Assembly: GCF_045635475.1 (NCBI RefSeq)
Contig: NZ_JBJGXI010000058.1
Span: 1 to 29,532, forward strand
DNA length: 29,532 bases
DNA from: JBJGXI01 sp045635475
GTDB taxonomy: Bacteria > Bacillota > Bacilli > Bacillales > Amphibacillaceae
Reading direction: 5' to 3'
Position numbers and translations under genes: made by a program. This document shows, one piece after another, positions 21,161 to 29,531 of the stretch. The notes under the pieces are model-generated. The model was not told the DNA's origin, searched no databases, and saw only the letters and a program-made list of their open reading frames with translations. Within the stretch, counting starts at the first letter, position 1. Every line of letters starts with the position of its first letter.

Positions 21161-21634
21161 ATGCTATTAACTCCTATTGGCCCAATTAAATTGTTTGTTA
21201 ATAATGATGAAATCAATTTCAAGGCAACGAAGGTTTCTTTAGATAAAAGATGCTCAGATGTTAATGGCAGATATCTAATTGAGTATAAATTTAGTAATAA
21301 TTCAAAGGTCCAGAAGATCCGATGCTGCCTACCATCAATTGATATAGAGGGAGACATTGAAAGTGGTGAAAGGTTCGAAACAATTGCTTTTTATAAAAAT
21401 TCTACCAAACTTACAATTGGCGCAGAGGCGAGTTTTGGTTTGGAGACGGAATACGGTTATGACTATACAGGGAATTATTTGAGTAATGGAATTCAATGTG
21501 AAACAAATTCATCTACCAAAAATCAAATTTTTCATTTCGGTGCTAGCTGGATTCAACCGTTCACCGAGGATAATGATCATCAAACTTGGTACGGTGCTGA
21601 TCCAACATTGATGGGGGTCTCTAAGGAACGATAG
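21161..21634 (+). CDS. Conserved hypothetical protein (157 aa)
   Basis: A soluble protein without signal peptide or membrane helix, mostly beta by composition. Recognisable stretches are IGPIKLFVNNDEINFKAT at the N-terminus, a central pair of Cys (R-C-C-L-P) and a C-terminal segment ASWIQPFTEDNDHQTWYGAD, which looks like a conserved motif of an uncharacterised Bacillus family. AGAGGGAG lies 9 bases before ATG 21161. It stands alone. Function unknown. Confidence 0.7.
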   Translation: MLLTPIGPIKLFVNNDEINFKATKVSLDKRCSDVNGRYLIEYKFSNNSKVQKIRCCLPSIDIEGDIESGERFETIAFYKNSTKLTIGAEASFGLETEYGYDYTGNYLSNGIQCETNSSTKNQIFHFGASWIQPFTEDNDHQTWYGADPTLMGVSKER

Positions 21635-21645
21635 TATCCTTAAAA

Positions 21646-21658
21646 AGTGCCTGGCACC
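21646..21658. repeat. Truncated palindrome core
   Basis: AGTGCCTGGCACC, the centre of the 27-bp palindrome, without the ACGAAC/GTTCGT outer arms. It begins 11 bases after the stop of the gene at 21161-21634. Confidence 0.6.
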
Positions 21659-21700
21659 TATTACATGGCAATACGGTCATTTAATTATCTTCAGTTATGT

Positions 21701-21763
21701 GTAATAGCTTTTGCTTCAACGTATTTCTTTTATCATCTCGGCATTTTTAGTAAAAGGTCATTG
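21701..21763 (-). pseudogene. Small telA-derived fragment
   Basis: Two blocks match the decayed telA at the right end of the window. AATAGCTTTTGCTTCAAC (21703-21720) is identical to 28501-28518. 21738-21763 shares TCGGCATTTTTAGTAAAAG and CATTGGTTGTT with 28700-28736, apart from a T-run indel and single changes. In telA the blocks are about 180 bases apart, so this copy has an internal deletion. Confidence 0.65.
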
Positions 21764-21853
21764 GTTGTTTTGGAACGCGGCACTGTGAAGGCGTCCAGAA
21801 CTAAGCGGTCACAGAAGTCCTTATTATACCTTGGATTCCAGTTTTGATGTTTT

Positions 21854-21990
21854 GACGGCCACCACAGCACTAATTTACCAATAACAAACCTCTGAAACTA
21901 CAATTTCAGTTAAATAAGTGCGCTGGTGGCCGCTCCATTCTAAAAATGGCTCTTTTGTCACAGATAAGCGCAGTGGTGGCCGTCAGCGAC
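21854..21990. repeat. GGCCACCA-type repeat cluster
   Basis: Three related words occur: GACGGCCACCACAGCACTAA (21854-21873), its approximate inverted copy AAGTGCGCTGGTGGCCGC (21916-21933), and AAGCGCAGTGGTGGCCGTC (21966-21984). They form alternative hairpins and are GC-rich relative to the surroundings, like other REP-type sequences. The rest of 21991-22178 shows no gene. Confidence 0.6.
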
Positions 21991-22178
21991 TCCCCGTCAT
22001 GCCCAGCCCCCAATACACCACCGAGCACTCACTCCTCCTCATAATCCGGCAACATTGCTTTCCTAATAGTATAACCTTATAGGCGTCTTAAAATTATTGA
22101 ATTTTGCTGCTAATGAAGGTATGATTTTAGTTATTGTAATTATGATACTTGCTTAACATTAAAGGAGCGTATATATAG

Positions 22179-23312
22179 ATGGACTATGATGTTATTATAG
22201 TAGGCGCGGGCTCGATGGGCATGGCTGCAGGCTATTACTTAGCAAAACAAGGGAAGCGTGTATTATTAATTGATTCCCATAATCCTCCGCATGCTGAAGG
22301 ATCTCACCATGGGGAAACAAGAATTATACGACATGCTTATGGTGAAGGGGAAAGCTATGTTGAAATGGCTTTACGTGCGCAAGAGCTATGGTATGAACTT
22401 GAGGAGCAATCTGACGAGAAGATTTTTATTCCTACTGGAGTTATTAATGTTGGAAAACCAGAATCAACCTTTATTCAAAACGTGATTCGTAGTGCCAATA
22501 GTTATTCCTTGAATGTAGAGCAATTAACTGCCGATGAAATTAATCAACGTTGGACTGGCTTTCGTGTGCCAGAAGGATATGTGGGCTGTTTTGAGGTAGA
22601 TTCAGGAGTATTAATGAGTGAGAATTGTATTAGGGCGTTCCGTAAACAAGCAGAAGCACATGGTGCAGTGCTTAAGGTTAATGCCCCCGTAACATCGATC
22701 TCTATTTTTGAAAATAGTGTAAAAGTGGAAACAGCTGAGGAAAGCTTTACGGCAGAATCTTTAATCATGACGCCTGGAGCAGGTACAAGAATGCTTCTTC
22801 CATTAGTAAAGTTGGAATTACCACTGCAAGAGGAGCGAAATACATTCTCTTGGTTTGACACAGACGAAAGTATCTACAATGCGACTGCGTTTCCGGCCTT
22901 TTCATTTGAATTACCAACGGAAACATATTACGGATTTCCAAGCATTGATCAAGCAGGTGTCAAAATAGGGCGACACGATGGTGGGATTCCAAGAGATATG
23001 AGCCAACCGTTAGATGAATTTGGCACATATGAACAAGATGAGCGAGATGTAAGTCGTTATGCTGAACGGTGTATGCCAAAAGTTGGTGCCCATAATATCG
23101 GTAGGGCATGTACGTACACGATGACTCCAGACGGGGATTTTATCATTGATAAGCACCCTGATCATGAGCATGTTATTATTGCTTGCGGATTTTCAGGACA
23201 TGGATTTAAATTCAGTAGTGTGATCGGAGAGATTTTAAGCCAATTGGTGACGGGAAATCGTGAAACAGCATTAGATATTAGTCCTTTTTCTATAAAAAGA
23301 TTTCCAAAATAA
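22179..23312 (+). CDS. solA: SolA/SoxA-type FAD-dependent amino acid oxidase (N-methyl-amino acid oxidase)
   Basis: A 377-residue flavoprotein of the monomeric sarcosine oxidase / N-methyltryptophan oxidase family. It demethylates or oxidises secondary amino acids with O2, giving H2O2. The dinucleotide-binding GAGSMG is at residues 9-14 in DVIIVGAGSMGMAAGYYLA, then the family motif GSHHGETRIIRHAYGEG (41-57). The covalent-flavin Cys is at about 311 (RACTYTMTPDGDFIID), and CGFSGHGFKFSSVIGE lies near the C-terminus. Length matches the family. Sequence alone does not settle sarcosine versus N-methyltryptophan as substrate. AAAGGAGCG precedes ATG 22179. Confidence 0.92.
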   Translation: MDYDVIIVGAGSMGMAAGYYLAKQGKRVLLIDSHNPPHAEGSHHGETRIIRHAYGEGESYVEMALRAQELWYELEEQSDEKIFIPTGVINVGKPESTFIQNVIRSANSYSLNVEQLTADEINQRWTGFRVPEGYVGCFEVDSGVLMSENCIRAFRKQAEAHGAVLKVNAPVTSISIFENSVKVETAEESFTAESLIMTPGAGTRMLLPLVKLELPLQEERNTFSWFDTDESIYNATAFPAFSFELPTETYYGFPSIDQAGVKIGRHDGGIPRDMSQPLDEFGTYEQDERDVSRYAERCMPKVGAHNIGRACTYTMTPDGDFIIDKHPDHEHVIIACGFSGHGFKFSSVIGEILSQLVTGNRETALDISPFSIKRFPK

Positions 23313-23359
23313 TGTAAATATTACCGTTATTTGATATTCGCAAAGTTTGTCTAATATTG

Positions 23360-23388
23360 TTGACAAGTTTGCGGCAACACGATATGAT
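23360..23388 (+). promoter_or_regulatory. Sigma-A promoter of the metNIQ operon
   Basis: -35 TTGACA (23360-23365), 17-bp spacer, -10 TATGAT (23383-23388), placed about 25 bases before the S-box aptamer. Confidence 0.85.
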
Positions 23389-23412
23389 GTGAAAATATTA
23401 ACTAAATAGTAT

Positions 23413-23512
23413 GCTTATCAAGAGTGATTGAGGGACAAGGCCCAATGACATCCAGCAACCTTCTTTAAAGAAAGGTGCTACATCCTACAGAAGATTTTTT
23501 CTGAAAGATAAG
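23413..23512 (+). ncRNA. SAM-I (S-box) riboswitch aptamer
   Basis: Contains the S-box core: CTTATCAAGAG (23414-23424), GAGGGACAAGGCCC (23430-23443), CATCCAGCAACC, a variable P3 hairpin (CTTTAAAGAAAGGTGCTA), a P4 stem and the closing GATAAG (23507-23512) that pairs with CTTATC. S-adenosylmethionine binding turns off downstream transcription. It lies between the promoter at 23360 and the terminator at 23526 in front of metN, so the importer is expressed when SAM is low. Confidence 0.93.
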
Positions 23513-23525
23513 GTTTTTATAAAAT

Positions 23526-23560
23526 AAAGAGCCTCTTTCAATTGAAATGGGCTCTTTTTT
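23526..23560 (+). terminator. Riboswitch-controlled terminator
   Basis: AAAGAGCC..TTTCAATTGAAA..GGGCTCTTTTTT, 14 bases after the aptamer. This is the expression platform of the S-box. Confidence 0.9.
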
Positions 23561-23690
23561 ATACTGGAATAATCGTCAGAACGACTGTTGCTTCAAAACA
23601 TAAAGTAAACGGGGATGTTTAAGTGGGAGTCTACGGACGCTAATACAGTGCTGAACTGCAGCGTTTGAGAAAGCAAAGGAGTAGAGTTAT

Positions 23691-24725
23691 ATGTTAGTAC
23701 TTGAAGGAATTCGGAAGGTTTACGGTGAGGGTGGAGAAAACCCCGTTGAAGCTTTAAAAGATATAAACCTCGAGGTGAAAAAAGGCGAAATATTCGGTGT
23801 TGTCGGCTATAGCGGTGCAGGTAAGAGCTCGTTGATCCGTTGTGTAAATTTATTGGAAAAGCCTACCTCGGGAAAAGTGAAAGTGAACGGAATTGATCTA
23901 ACAAAATTATCTCCTAAAAAGCTAAGAGCGGAACGTAAGAAAATAGGGATGATTTTCCAACAGTTTAATCTTTTACATTCGAAAACGGCGTTTGGAAATG
24001 TTGCTATGCCACTTATTTTAGAAGGCTATAGCAAAGATGAGATTGAGAAAAAAGTAACGAAGCTTCTCTCTTTTGTAGGTCTAGCAGATAAAGCAGATCA
24101 TTATCCTGAGCAACTTTCCGGTGGACAGAAGCAAAGAGTTGGTATTGCTAGAGCGCTAGCAACCGATCCACACGTATTATTGTGTGATGAGGCTACTTCG
24201 GCACTTGATCCAGATACAACGAACAACGTGTTAGAACTGTTAAAGCAGGTTCGTGAAGAGTTAGGTATTACGATTCTATTAATCACCCATGAGATGAACG
24301 TGATTAGAGACATTTGTGATCGCGTAGCCGTGCTAGATGGTGGCGTAATTGTGGAACAGGATACTACTATTAATTTGTTTACTGAACCGAAAACAGCGAT
24401 AGCTAGGAGCTTTGTTCGGACCGTATTAAATGATGCGTTACCAGAAGCAACTTTAAGAAAAGTTTTAGAAAAAAGTGCTTCTAATTCTGTATATCGAATT
24501 CTGTATAAAGGGGAATCTGCTAATGATCCATTACTTTCTGATGTTGCTAAGAATTTCAGCGTAGATATTAACGTCATCTATGGAACAATTACAGAACTTC
24601 AAGGACAGCCGTTTGGTAATATTATTGTGGAATTGAACGGGGAAGCAAGTGAGATTACTAAAGTCGTTGACTTTATTAAAGGGAAAAAGGTGACGATTAA
24701 GGAGGTAGTGCCAGATGCAGTTTGA
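23691..24725 (+). CDS. metN: Methionine ABC importer ATP-binding protein MetN
   Basis: A 344-residue ATPase that powers D/L-methionine uptake. Walker A is GYSGAGKSS (39-47), Q-loop F-Q-Q-F-N-L, signature LSGGQKQR (142-149), Walker B LLCDEA (163-168), D-loop S-A-L-D and switch H in ITHEMN. The C-terminal 90 residues are the NIL domain that senses methionine and inhibits transport in this family. It is the first gene of an S-box-controlled operon. Its last 11 bases overlap the start of metI. AAAGGAG precedes ATG 23691. Confidence 0.97.
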   Translation: MLVLEGIRKVYGEGGENPVEALKDINLEVKKGEIFGVVGYSGAGKSSLIRCVNLLEKPTSGKVKVNGIDLTKLSPKKLRAERKKIGMIFQQFNLLHSKTAFGNVAMPLILEGYSKDEIEKKVTKLLSFVGLADKADHYPEQLSGGQKQRVGIARALATDPHVLLCDEATSALDPDTTNNVLELLKQVREELGITILLITHEMNVIRDICDRVAVLDGGVIVEQDTTINLFTEPKTAIARSFVRTVLNDALPEATLRKVLEKSASNSVYRILYKGESANDPLLSDVAKNFSVDINVIYGTITELQGQPFGNIIVELNGEASEITKVVDFIKGKKVTIKEVVPDAV

Positions 24726-25377
24726 TTGGGCTTGGTTTTGGCCTGAATTATTAGGGTCTCTTAATGAAACATTGTATATGATCATCGTCACTTTCCTAAT
24801 TTCAATCTTAATCGGGATCCCACTCGGAATCATTTTAGTTGTTACGAGGGAACAGGGCATTTTAGAAAATAAAGCTGTATTTAAAGTGTTGAATGTTATT
24901 GTAAATGTACTCAGGTCGATTCCATTTATTATCTTAATCGTTGCAATCATTCCATTTACGCGATTCATTGTAGGAACATCAATCGGTACAACTGCAGCGA
25001 TTGTTCCATTAGTGTTTTATACAGCACCGTATATTGGTAGATTAGTGGAAAACTCATTATTAGAAGTTGGTTCAGGTACGATTGAACTAGCACAAGCGAT
25101 GGGGGCAACACCTTGGCAGATTATTTGGCGGTTTTTATTGCCAGAAGCTCTAGGATCGTTAATTCTATCATTAACGATCGCGATTATTGGTTTAATTGGT
25201 GCAACAGCAATGGCTGGTGCTGTAGGTGCAGGGGGTATTGGTGACTTAGCTATCTCGTACGGTTACAACCAATTCCAAACAGAAGTGATGATTATTACGG
25301 TTATTATCCTTGTGATTATGGTTCAACTTGTGCAGTCACTAGGCAACTATTTTTCAAGAAAAATAAGAAGATCTTAA
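24715..25377 (+). CDS. metI: Methionine ABC importer permease MetI
   Basis: A 220-residue permease with five helices and the EAA-type cytoplasmic loop (G-T-I-E-L-A-Q-A-M-G-A-T-P-W-Q-I), which docks with MetN. The sequence SLNETLYMIIVTFLISILIG at the N-terminus and GATAMAGAVGAGGIGDLA in the last third are standard for MetI. Its ATG lies inside the end of metN, with AAGGAGG 9 bases upstream, so translation is coupled. Confidence 0.97.
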   Translation: MQFDWAWFWPELLGSLNETLYMIIVTFLISILIGIPLGIILVVTREQGILENKAVFKVLNVIVNVLRSIPFIILIVAIIPFTRFIVGTSIGTTAAIVPLVFYTAPYIGRLVENSLLEVGSGTIELAQAMGATPWQIIWRFLLPEALGSLILSLTIAIIGLIGATAMAGAVGAGGIGDLAISYGYNQFQTEVMIITVIILVIMVQLVQSLGNYFSRKIRRS

Positions 25378-25445
25378 TGTGTTAGTTTCAGGGTGTATTT
25401 CGGTCACTCTATTATAAAAATTACAACAAGAAGGAGAAAGACGAT

Positions 25446-26258
25446 ATGAAGAAAACTTTATTTGCGTTTGCAGCATTATTACTATTTATTATTGCAGGTT
25501 GTGGATCTGACAGCGAAACTGTTAAAGTCGGAACAACTACAGCAGAAACACCAACATGGGAGCTTGTGAAAGAATTAGCGGCAGAAGAAGGTATTGAAAT
25601 TGAAATCATTCAGTTTAGCGATTATGTGCAACCAAACATTGCATTAGACAATGGTGAAATAGATTTAAATGCTTTCCAAACAATTAGTTACTTTGAATCT
25701 TTTATTGAAGAACGCGATTTAAACTTATCTGCAATTGGTACCACGCCAATCTGGCCGATGGGTATTTACTCTGAAGAAGTAGAAGCGTTAAGTGACATTG
25801 AAGATGGTGCACAAATCATCGTTCCAAAAGAACCAACAAACTTAGGAAGAGCGTTAATGCTCTTGCAGAAAGCAGAATTAATTTCACTTGAAGAAGGCTT
25901 TGAAGGTGCTGGTGGTTTAGAAGCTATTGCGGAAAATCCAAAGAACTTAGACATTGTCCCGGTAACTGCTGGCCAAACTGCTCGTGGCTTACAAGATGCT
26001 ACAGCAGCATTGATCAACTCTGATGTTGCAATTGCGGCAGGTTTAAATCCAACGAGTGATCCAGTATTCCGTGAAGACGATCAAAACGTACCATATATTA
26101 ATATCATCGCTGCACACACAGATCGTAAAGATGAAGAAGCATTACAAAAGATTGTAGAAATCTATCATTCAGATGAAGTGACAAGCTTTATCGAAGAACA
26201 ATTTGATGGAGCAGCTGTTCCAGTAATCCGACCAATTGAAGAAGTGATAGGAGAATAA
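25446..26258 (+). CDS. metQ: Methionine-binding lipoprotein MetQ
   Basis: A 270-residue substrate-binding lipoprotein (NlpA family). The signal ends in I-A-G-C (Cys19, lipid-modified). The mature part shows KVGTTTAETPTWELVKELAA, FSDYVQPNIALDNGEIDLNA and FQTISYF, then I-V-P-K-E-P-T-N-L-G-R-A, which are the methionine pocket signatures of the family. It captures methionine outside the cell for MetNI. AAGGAG lies before ATG 25446, 68 bases after metI. A terminator follows directly. Confidence 0.96.
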   Translation: MKKTLFAFAALLLFIIAGCGSDSETVKVGTTTAETPTWELVKELAAEEGIEIEIIQFSDYVQPNIALDNGEIDLNAFQTISYFESFIEERDLNLSAIGTTPIWPMGIYSEEVEALSDIEDGAQIIVPKEPTNLGRALMLLQKAELISLEEGFEGAGGLEAIAENPKNLDIVPVTAGQTARGLQDATAALINSDVAIAAGLNPTSDPVFREDDQNVPYINIIAAHTDRKDEEALQKIVEIYHSDEVTSFIEEQFDGAAVPVIRPIEEVIGE

Positions 26259-26260
26259 TG

Positions 26261-26287
26261 AAAAGGAACCCAGTGGGGTTCCTTTTT
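26261..26287 (+). terminator. Terminator of metNIQ
   Basis: AAAAGGAACCC / GGGGTTCCTTTTT with a short loop, starting 3 bases after the metQ stop. Confidence 0.92.
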
Positions 26288-26317
26288 AATAGAATAAGAA
26301 ATATATAAATCTGTACA

Positions 26318-26530
26318 AGTGTCTAGCTCCGAGCGCCAGAAACGTAGCGACTTCACGAATCGCCTTACGATAAGTCATCATTGATTCAGGTTTTATGGAA
26401 AGTCGACTAAAAGCGGACTTGTCGTCCAACGTCGACATCCCCCTTTTGCAGGGGCATGATTCCTTTATCTCAGTCGATTCGCTCCAGTCGCTAGGTTTCT
26501 GAGCGGCGCACTGCGCTTTTCTAATTTAAG
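26318..26530. repeat. Long GC-rich dispersed repeat of Bacillaceae type
   Basis: It begins GTGTCTAGCTCCGAGCGCCA and ends GCGGCGCACTGCGCTTTTCT, with an internal GTCGAC-containing inverted pair (AAAGTCGACT / AACGTCGACA) and CGCTCCAGTCGCTAGG. From memory, many Bacillaceae genomes carry intergenic copies of about 200 bp starting TGTCTAGCTCC and ending GCGCTTTTC. It is non-coding on both strands and highly structured; function unknown. A small AT hairpin (CCATAT / ATATGG) follows at 26548-26583. Confidence 0.65.
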
Positions 26531-26611
26531 AAGCAGGAAATTTGCGCTTTTTCCATATAGAACCAAAAAATCATATGGAAAAATGTTCACATGGAAGGTC
26601 TGCACTCTATC

Positions 26612-27559
26612 TTATCCTACCTGCTTTTGTTTCAGTTGATCAACTTGTTTGCTAGGATAATTAACTGCTATAATCCCCATCGCGACCATCATAATCGCTA
26701 GTATAATTGAAACATTCAAGTTTTCCCCAGGTACAAAAATGGAGGAAAGGCTAGTACCGGCAACAGGTGATACGAATTTGTATATACTGATTTCACCGGC
26801 ATGATTATATTTCAATAAAGAGTACCAGAGACCGAATGCTGCCGAAGAAAGTAGGGCCAAATAAATCAATAATCCCCATCCTAAAGGTGAAAAAGTGATA
26901 GCATCCTTGCTAATCTGTGGCACTCCGATAACAAGCATGAGAATTGCACCTAAACTCAATTGCCAACCAGTAACTGCAAATGGATGGATGCCTGTCGCAA
27001 GCTCTTTTGCCATAATTGTTGCAACTGCTGTGGTAACGCCAGAAAGAATCATGAATCCTTCTCCATCCCAATCAAAGCTAAGTCTTAACTCTTGCCCCCA
27101 ATTGGCAATAATAATGCCAATAAAACCTGCAGTCAGTCCTATCGATTTTTTCCAATTCAAGCGATCATTTTTGTAATAATAGTGTGCCAGAATTACGGTG
27201 AAGAATGTTCCACTGGCTGCTAGGATCGAACCTTGCATCCCAGTTACTTTTGCCAAACCATTATAGAAGAAAAAGTACTGTAATGCCGTCTGTACAATAC
27301 CTAATATAACCAGAACAAACAATTGCCTTCGAGTTATGAAAATTCGTTTTGGATTGATTATTAATAAGATTGCTAATACGATCACGCCCGCAAGTAAGAA
27401 ACGAATGCCCGCAAATACAATTTTTGCAATGATGTCATCTGGAGCCATCTGCAGTTCTTCGTAACTAATTTTTAGCACGGGAAAGGCGCTTCCCCATAAG
27501 ACAGAACAGAGGACAGCAATACTTATGACTGACCACTTTGTTTGAAATAAACCCTTCAA
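26612..27559 (-). CDS. EamA/DMT-family transporter
   Basis: A ten-helix drug/metabolite transporter with two EamA repeats (about residues 10-150 and 160-305 of the 315-residue form). It shows VLWGSAFPVLKISYEEL in helix 1, the conserved F-F-F-Y-N-G-L-A and GSILAASGTFFTVIL in the first repeat, and Y-K-F-V-S-P-V-A-G in the second. Such proteins export amino acids or other small metabolites; the substrate is not evident. The start is TTG 27559, with GGGGAG nine bases upstream; an in-frame ATG at 27568 directly abuts that site and is the alternative (318 residues). Minus strand, convergent with metNIQ. Confidence 0.88.
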   Translation of the reverse strand: MKGLFQTKWSVISIAVLCSVLWGSAFPVLKISYEELQMAPDDIIAKIVFAGIRFLLAGVIVLAILLIINPKRIFITRRQLFVLVILGIVQTALQYFFFYNGLAKVTGMQGSILAASGTFFTVILAHYYYKNDRLNWKKSIGLTAGFIGIIIANWGQELRLSFDWDGEGFMILSGVTTAVATIMAKELATGIHPFAVTGWQLSLGAILMLVIGVPQISKDAITFSPLGWGLLIYLALLSSAAFGLWYSLLKYNHAGEISIYKFVSPVAGTSLSSIFVPGENLNVSIILAIMMVAMGIIAVNYPSKQVDQLKQKQVG

Positions 27560-27742
27560 CCAATTCATCTCCCCAAATATAGATAAGTGAAATAAGTATA
27601 TCGTATGACACCTTTGACCGTTTAGCAAAAGAAATGATTGAAGGGATTATCTGGTTTGGAGCAAACGATTATAAATAGGAGGTTAAAAAGAAAATGATTT
27701 AGTAAACGAAATAACTAGAAAAATCACAATATAATTGGCATT

Positions 27743-27783
27743 GAAAAACGCTCAGAAATTATTAATCTCTGGGCGTTTCTTTC
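27743..27783 (+). terminator. Terminator-like hairpin
   Basis: GAAAAACGCTCAGA / TCTGGGCGTTTCTTTC around 27743-27783. It lies between two minus-strand genes but has its U-rich side on the plus strand; it may also stop minus-strand read-through, since the other side is A-rich. Confidence 0.6.
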
Positions 27784-27841
27784 GATTGTCTTCTTCAACT
27801 AAAAAACAACAGCTATCTTAAAAAAACATAGAACAAAGAAG

Positions 27842-28234
27842 TTATCCTTCTCGCAAACCTAAGTATCTTCTTTCTTTGTCATTGACTTGCACAATATAGA
27901 TGTCCCCTTTTTCGACTGGTTCATATATTTTAGTGCCGACTGGTAGTTTTGAGGCAGTAAAATTCTCAAATTCATCGCTTTCTTGTGTTTGTTTTTTAAT
28001 CTCACCGATGTCTTTACCTAAAGTCAATTCCATCTCATTAACCCACTCAATATCTTCTGCATTACTATATACGACACCATTTAAGACAAAAATATCTGCA
28101 TCATTATTTTTTGTTAAAATTTCTTTCACAGTTGGATTTCCGATATCACTTTCATTGATTCCATTTGTTTGATTATTACAGGCTACTAGTACAATCGATG
28201 AAAGAAGAACAAGAAATAACATTCTTTTTATCAT
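27842..28234 (-). CDS. Lipoprotein of unknown function (130 aa)
   Basis: Signal MIKRMLFLVLLSSIVLVAC with lipobox L-V-A-C (Cys19). The mature part is acidic and has a compact domain containing DADIFVLNGVVYSNAEDIEW, T-L-G-K-D-I-G-E-I, LPVGTKIYEP and Y-I-V-Q-V-N-D-K-E-R-R-Y-L, a pattern I associate with small Bacillus lipoproteins of unknown role. GGGGGTATT precedes the ATG at 28234. Monocistronic. Confidence 0.8.
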   Translation of the reverse strand: MIKRMLFLVLLSSIVLVACNNQTNGINESDIGNPTVKEILTKNNDADIFVLNGVVYSNAEDIEWVNEMELTLGKDIGEIKKQTQESDEFENFTASKLPVGTKIYEPVEKGDIYIVQVNDKERRYLGLREG

Positions 28235-28463
28235 TCCAATACCCCCTTTTAGATAATAGACGGAAATATAAGGTTTTAAGTTTCTATCTGAGGGAGCTTA
28301 AGTGCAATTTTACAAATTTTTATTTGTCTTTAATGCTAAAAGCTGCAATAAAAATAATCAATTGCGTCACTATATAATCTCATTGATGAATACAGGTTCA
28401 TCTTTTGAGACCACTTGAAACAGATGACACAGTTTTTGCTTATTAAAATGAAACAATTTTTCG

Positions 28464-29310
28464 CTACAACACAATCATTAAATTCCCTTCTCTTATTTGC
28501 AATAGCTTTTGCTTCAACTCATTTTCCATCGAACTAATTTCTTGCTGCGCTTCCAGGCGTTTTCTTCGTCCGTCGTCTTGTATTTTTAGTACTTCATCAA
28601 GTGTAGAAACCAAACTTTCTTGTGTTGTTTTAACGTTTCAATATCAACAAGGCCCCGTTCGTTTAACTTGGCTGTTTCAGTCGTGTTTGTTTTTAACATT
28701 TCGGCATTTTTTAGTAAAAGTTCATTGGTTGTTATGGATACCTGTTTCTGAGCCTCAACCGCATGCTGTTGTCGGAACATCGTAAGAGCGATCGCTACTT
28801 GATTTTTCCATAATGGGATTGCTGTTAATATGGAGGATTGAATTTTTTCCACTAGAACCTAGCTTGTATTTTGGATTAGTCTTATTTGTGGTGCACTTTG
28901 AATCGTGATTTGCCTCCTTAATTTCAAATCATACAGTCGTTTTTCCAAACGGTCCGTAATTGTATGAGATCATTTACTTCTTGATACTTCATTTGATCAT
29001 TTGTACTTTCGGCAGCTTTCCTCAGAGCAGGTATTTCCTTTTCTTGTATCTCATCAAGCTTCAGTTCTCCAGCGACAATGTAGATATTCAGCCCTTTGAA
29101 ATATTCTTTGTTATTTTCATAAAGTTTCTCTAACATCGCTATATCAGATAATAGTACATCTTTATTTCGCTCTAGTTTTACACTTATAGGGTCAATTTGT
29201 ACGCCAGTTTTTTGGTATTTTGAGAGAACTTCTTGCGCAGAGCTAGATAGCTTCCCGAATATCCGTTTTAAAACGTTTTGTTTCTCAGAATTCAAATCGT
29301 CTGGATTCAT
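28464..29310 (-). pseudogene. telA: Decayed telA (toxic anion resistance protein)
   Basis: On the minus strand a TelA-like protein is recognisable in pieces. The N-part is MNPDDLNSEKQNVLKRIFGK, G-V-Q-I-D, I-S-V-K-L-E-R-x-K-D, MLEKLYENNKEYFKGLNIYI (29310-28950). A frameshift near 28950 leads to EKRLYDLKLRRQITIQSAPQ and I-R-L-I-Q-N. A TAG follows at 28861-28859, then VEKIQSSILTAIPLWKNQVA, QQHAVEAQKQVS, NELLLKNAEMLKTNT. A second frameshift near 28632 leads to QESLVSTLDEVLKIQDDGRR and the end at TAG 28464. Upstream of 29310 a further shift in an A-run (29314-29321) separates the remaining N-terminal remnant. Several lesions mean it is not functional. Confidence 0.85.
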
Positions 29311-29387
29311 GAATTTTTTTTAGCCGCAGAGAGTTCATCAGTTATGTTAGAGCAGCTAGTAATGTCAGTGAATAATAGAAGATCCTA

Positions 29388-29443
29388 TTGGATAGAACTC
29401 TATAAGATGTTATTATTCAATAACATAACCATATAGAGCTAAA
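29388..29443. repeat. Imperfect long hairpin
   Basis: TAGAACTCTATAAGATGTTATT pairs, with bulges, with AATAACATAACCATATAGAGC around a short ATTC loop. It is AT-rich and without a following U-run. Confidence 0.4.
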
Positions 29444-29481
29444 GTCTACTTAAGTGAGAATAATAGAATATTACAGAACTT

Positions 29482-29531
29482 AAGAGCGAGAAAGCCCACT
29501 TCTTCAGATGTGGGATGAATCGCTCTTTTTT
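29482..29531 (+). mobile_element. Hairpin resembling an IS200/IS605 right end, also a terminator
   Basis: AAGAGCGA and TCGCTCTT form an outer stem around GCCCACTTCTTCAGATGTGGG, then TTTTTTG. The inner word (GCCCAC..GTGGG followed by ATGAAT) resembles the right end/omega-RNA end of IS605-type elements. The outer stem plus T-run is an efficient terminator. No tnpB is visible on the left; the right side is outside the window. Confidence 0.45.

Noticed and set aside
21647..21847. Plus-strand open frame of 66 codons after the gene at 21161
   Set aside because: It starts in the truncated palindrome and reads through the telA remnant in antisense orientation, so it is chance coding.
24101..24577. 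Minus-strand open frame of 158 codons within metN
   Set aside because: Antisense shadow of a well-supported ABC ATPase; Ser/Thr-rich and without a start signal.
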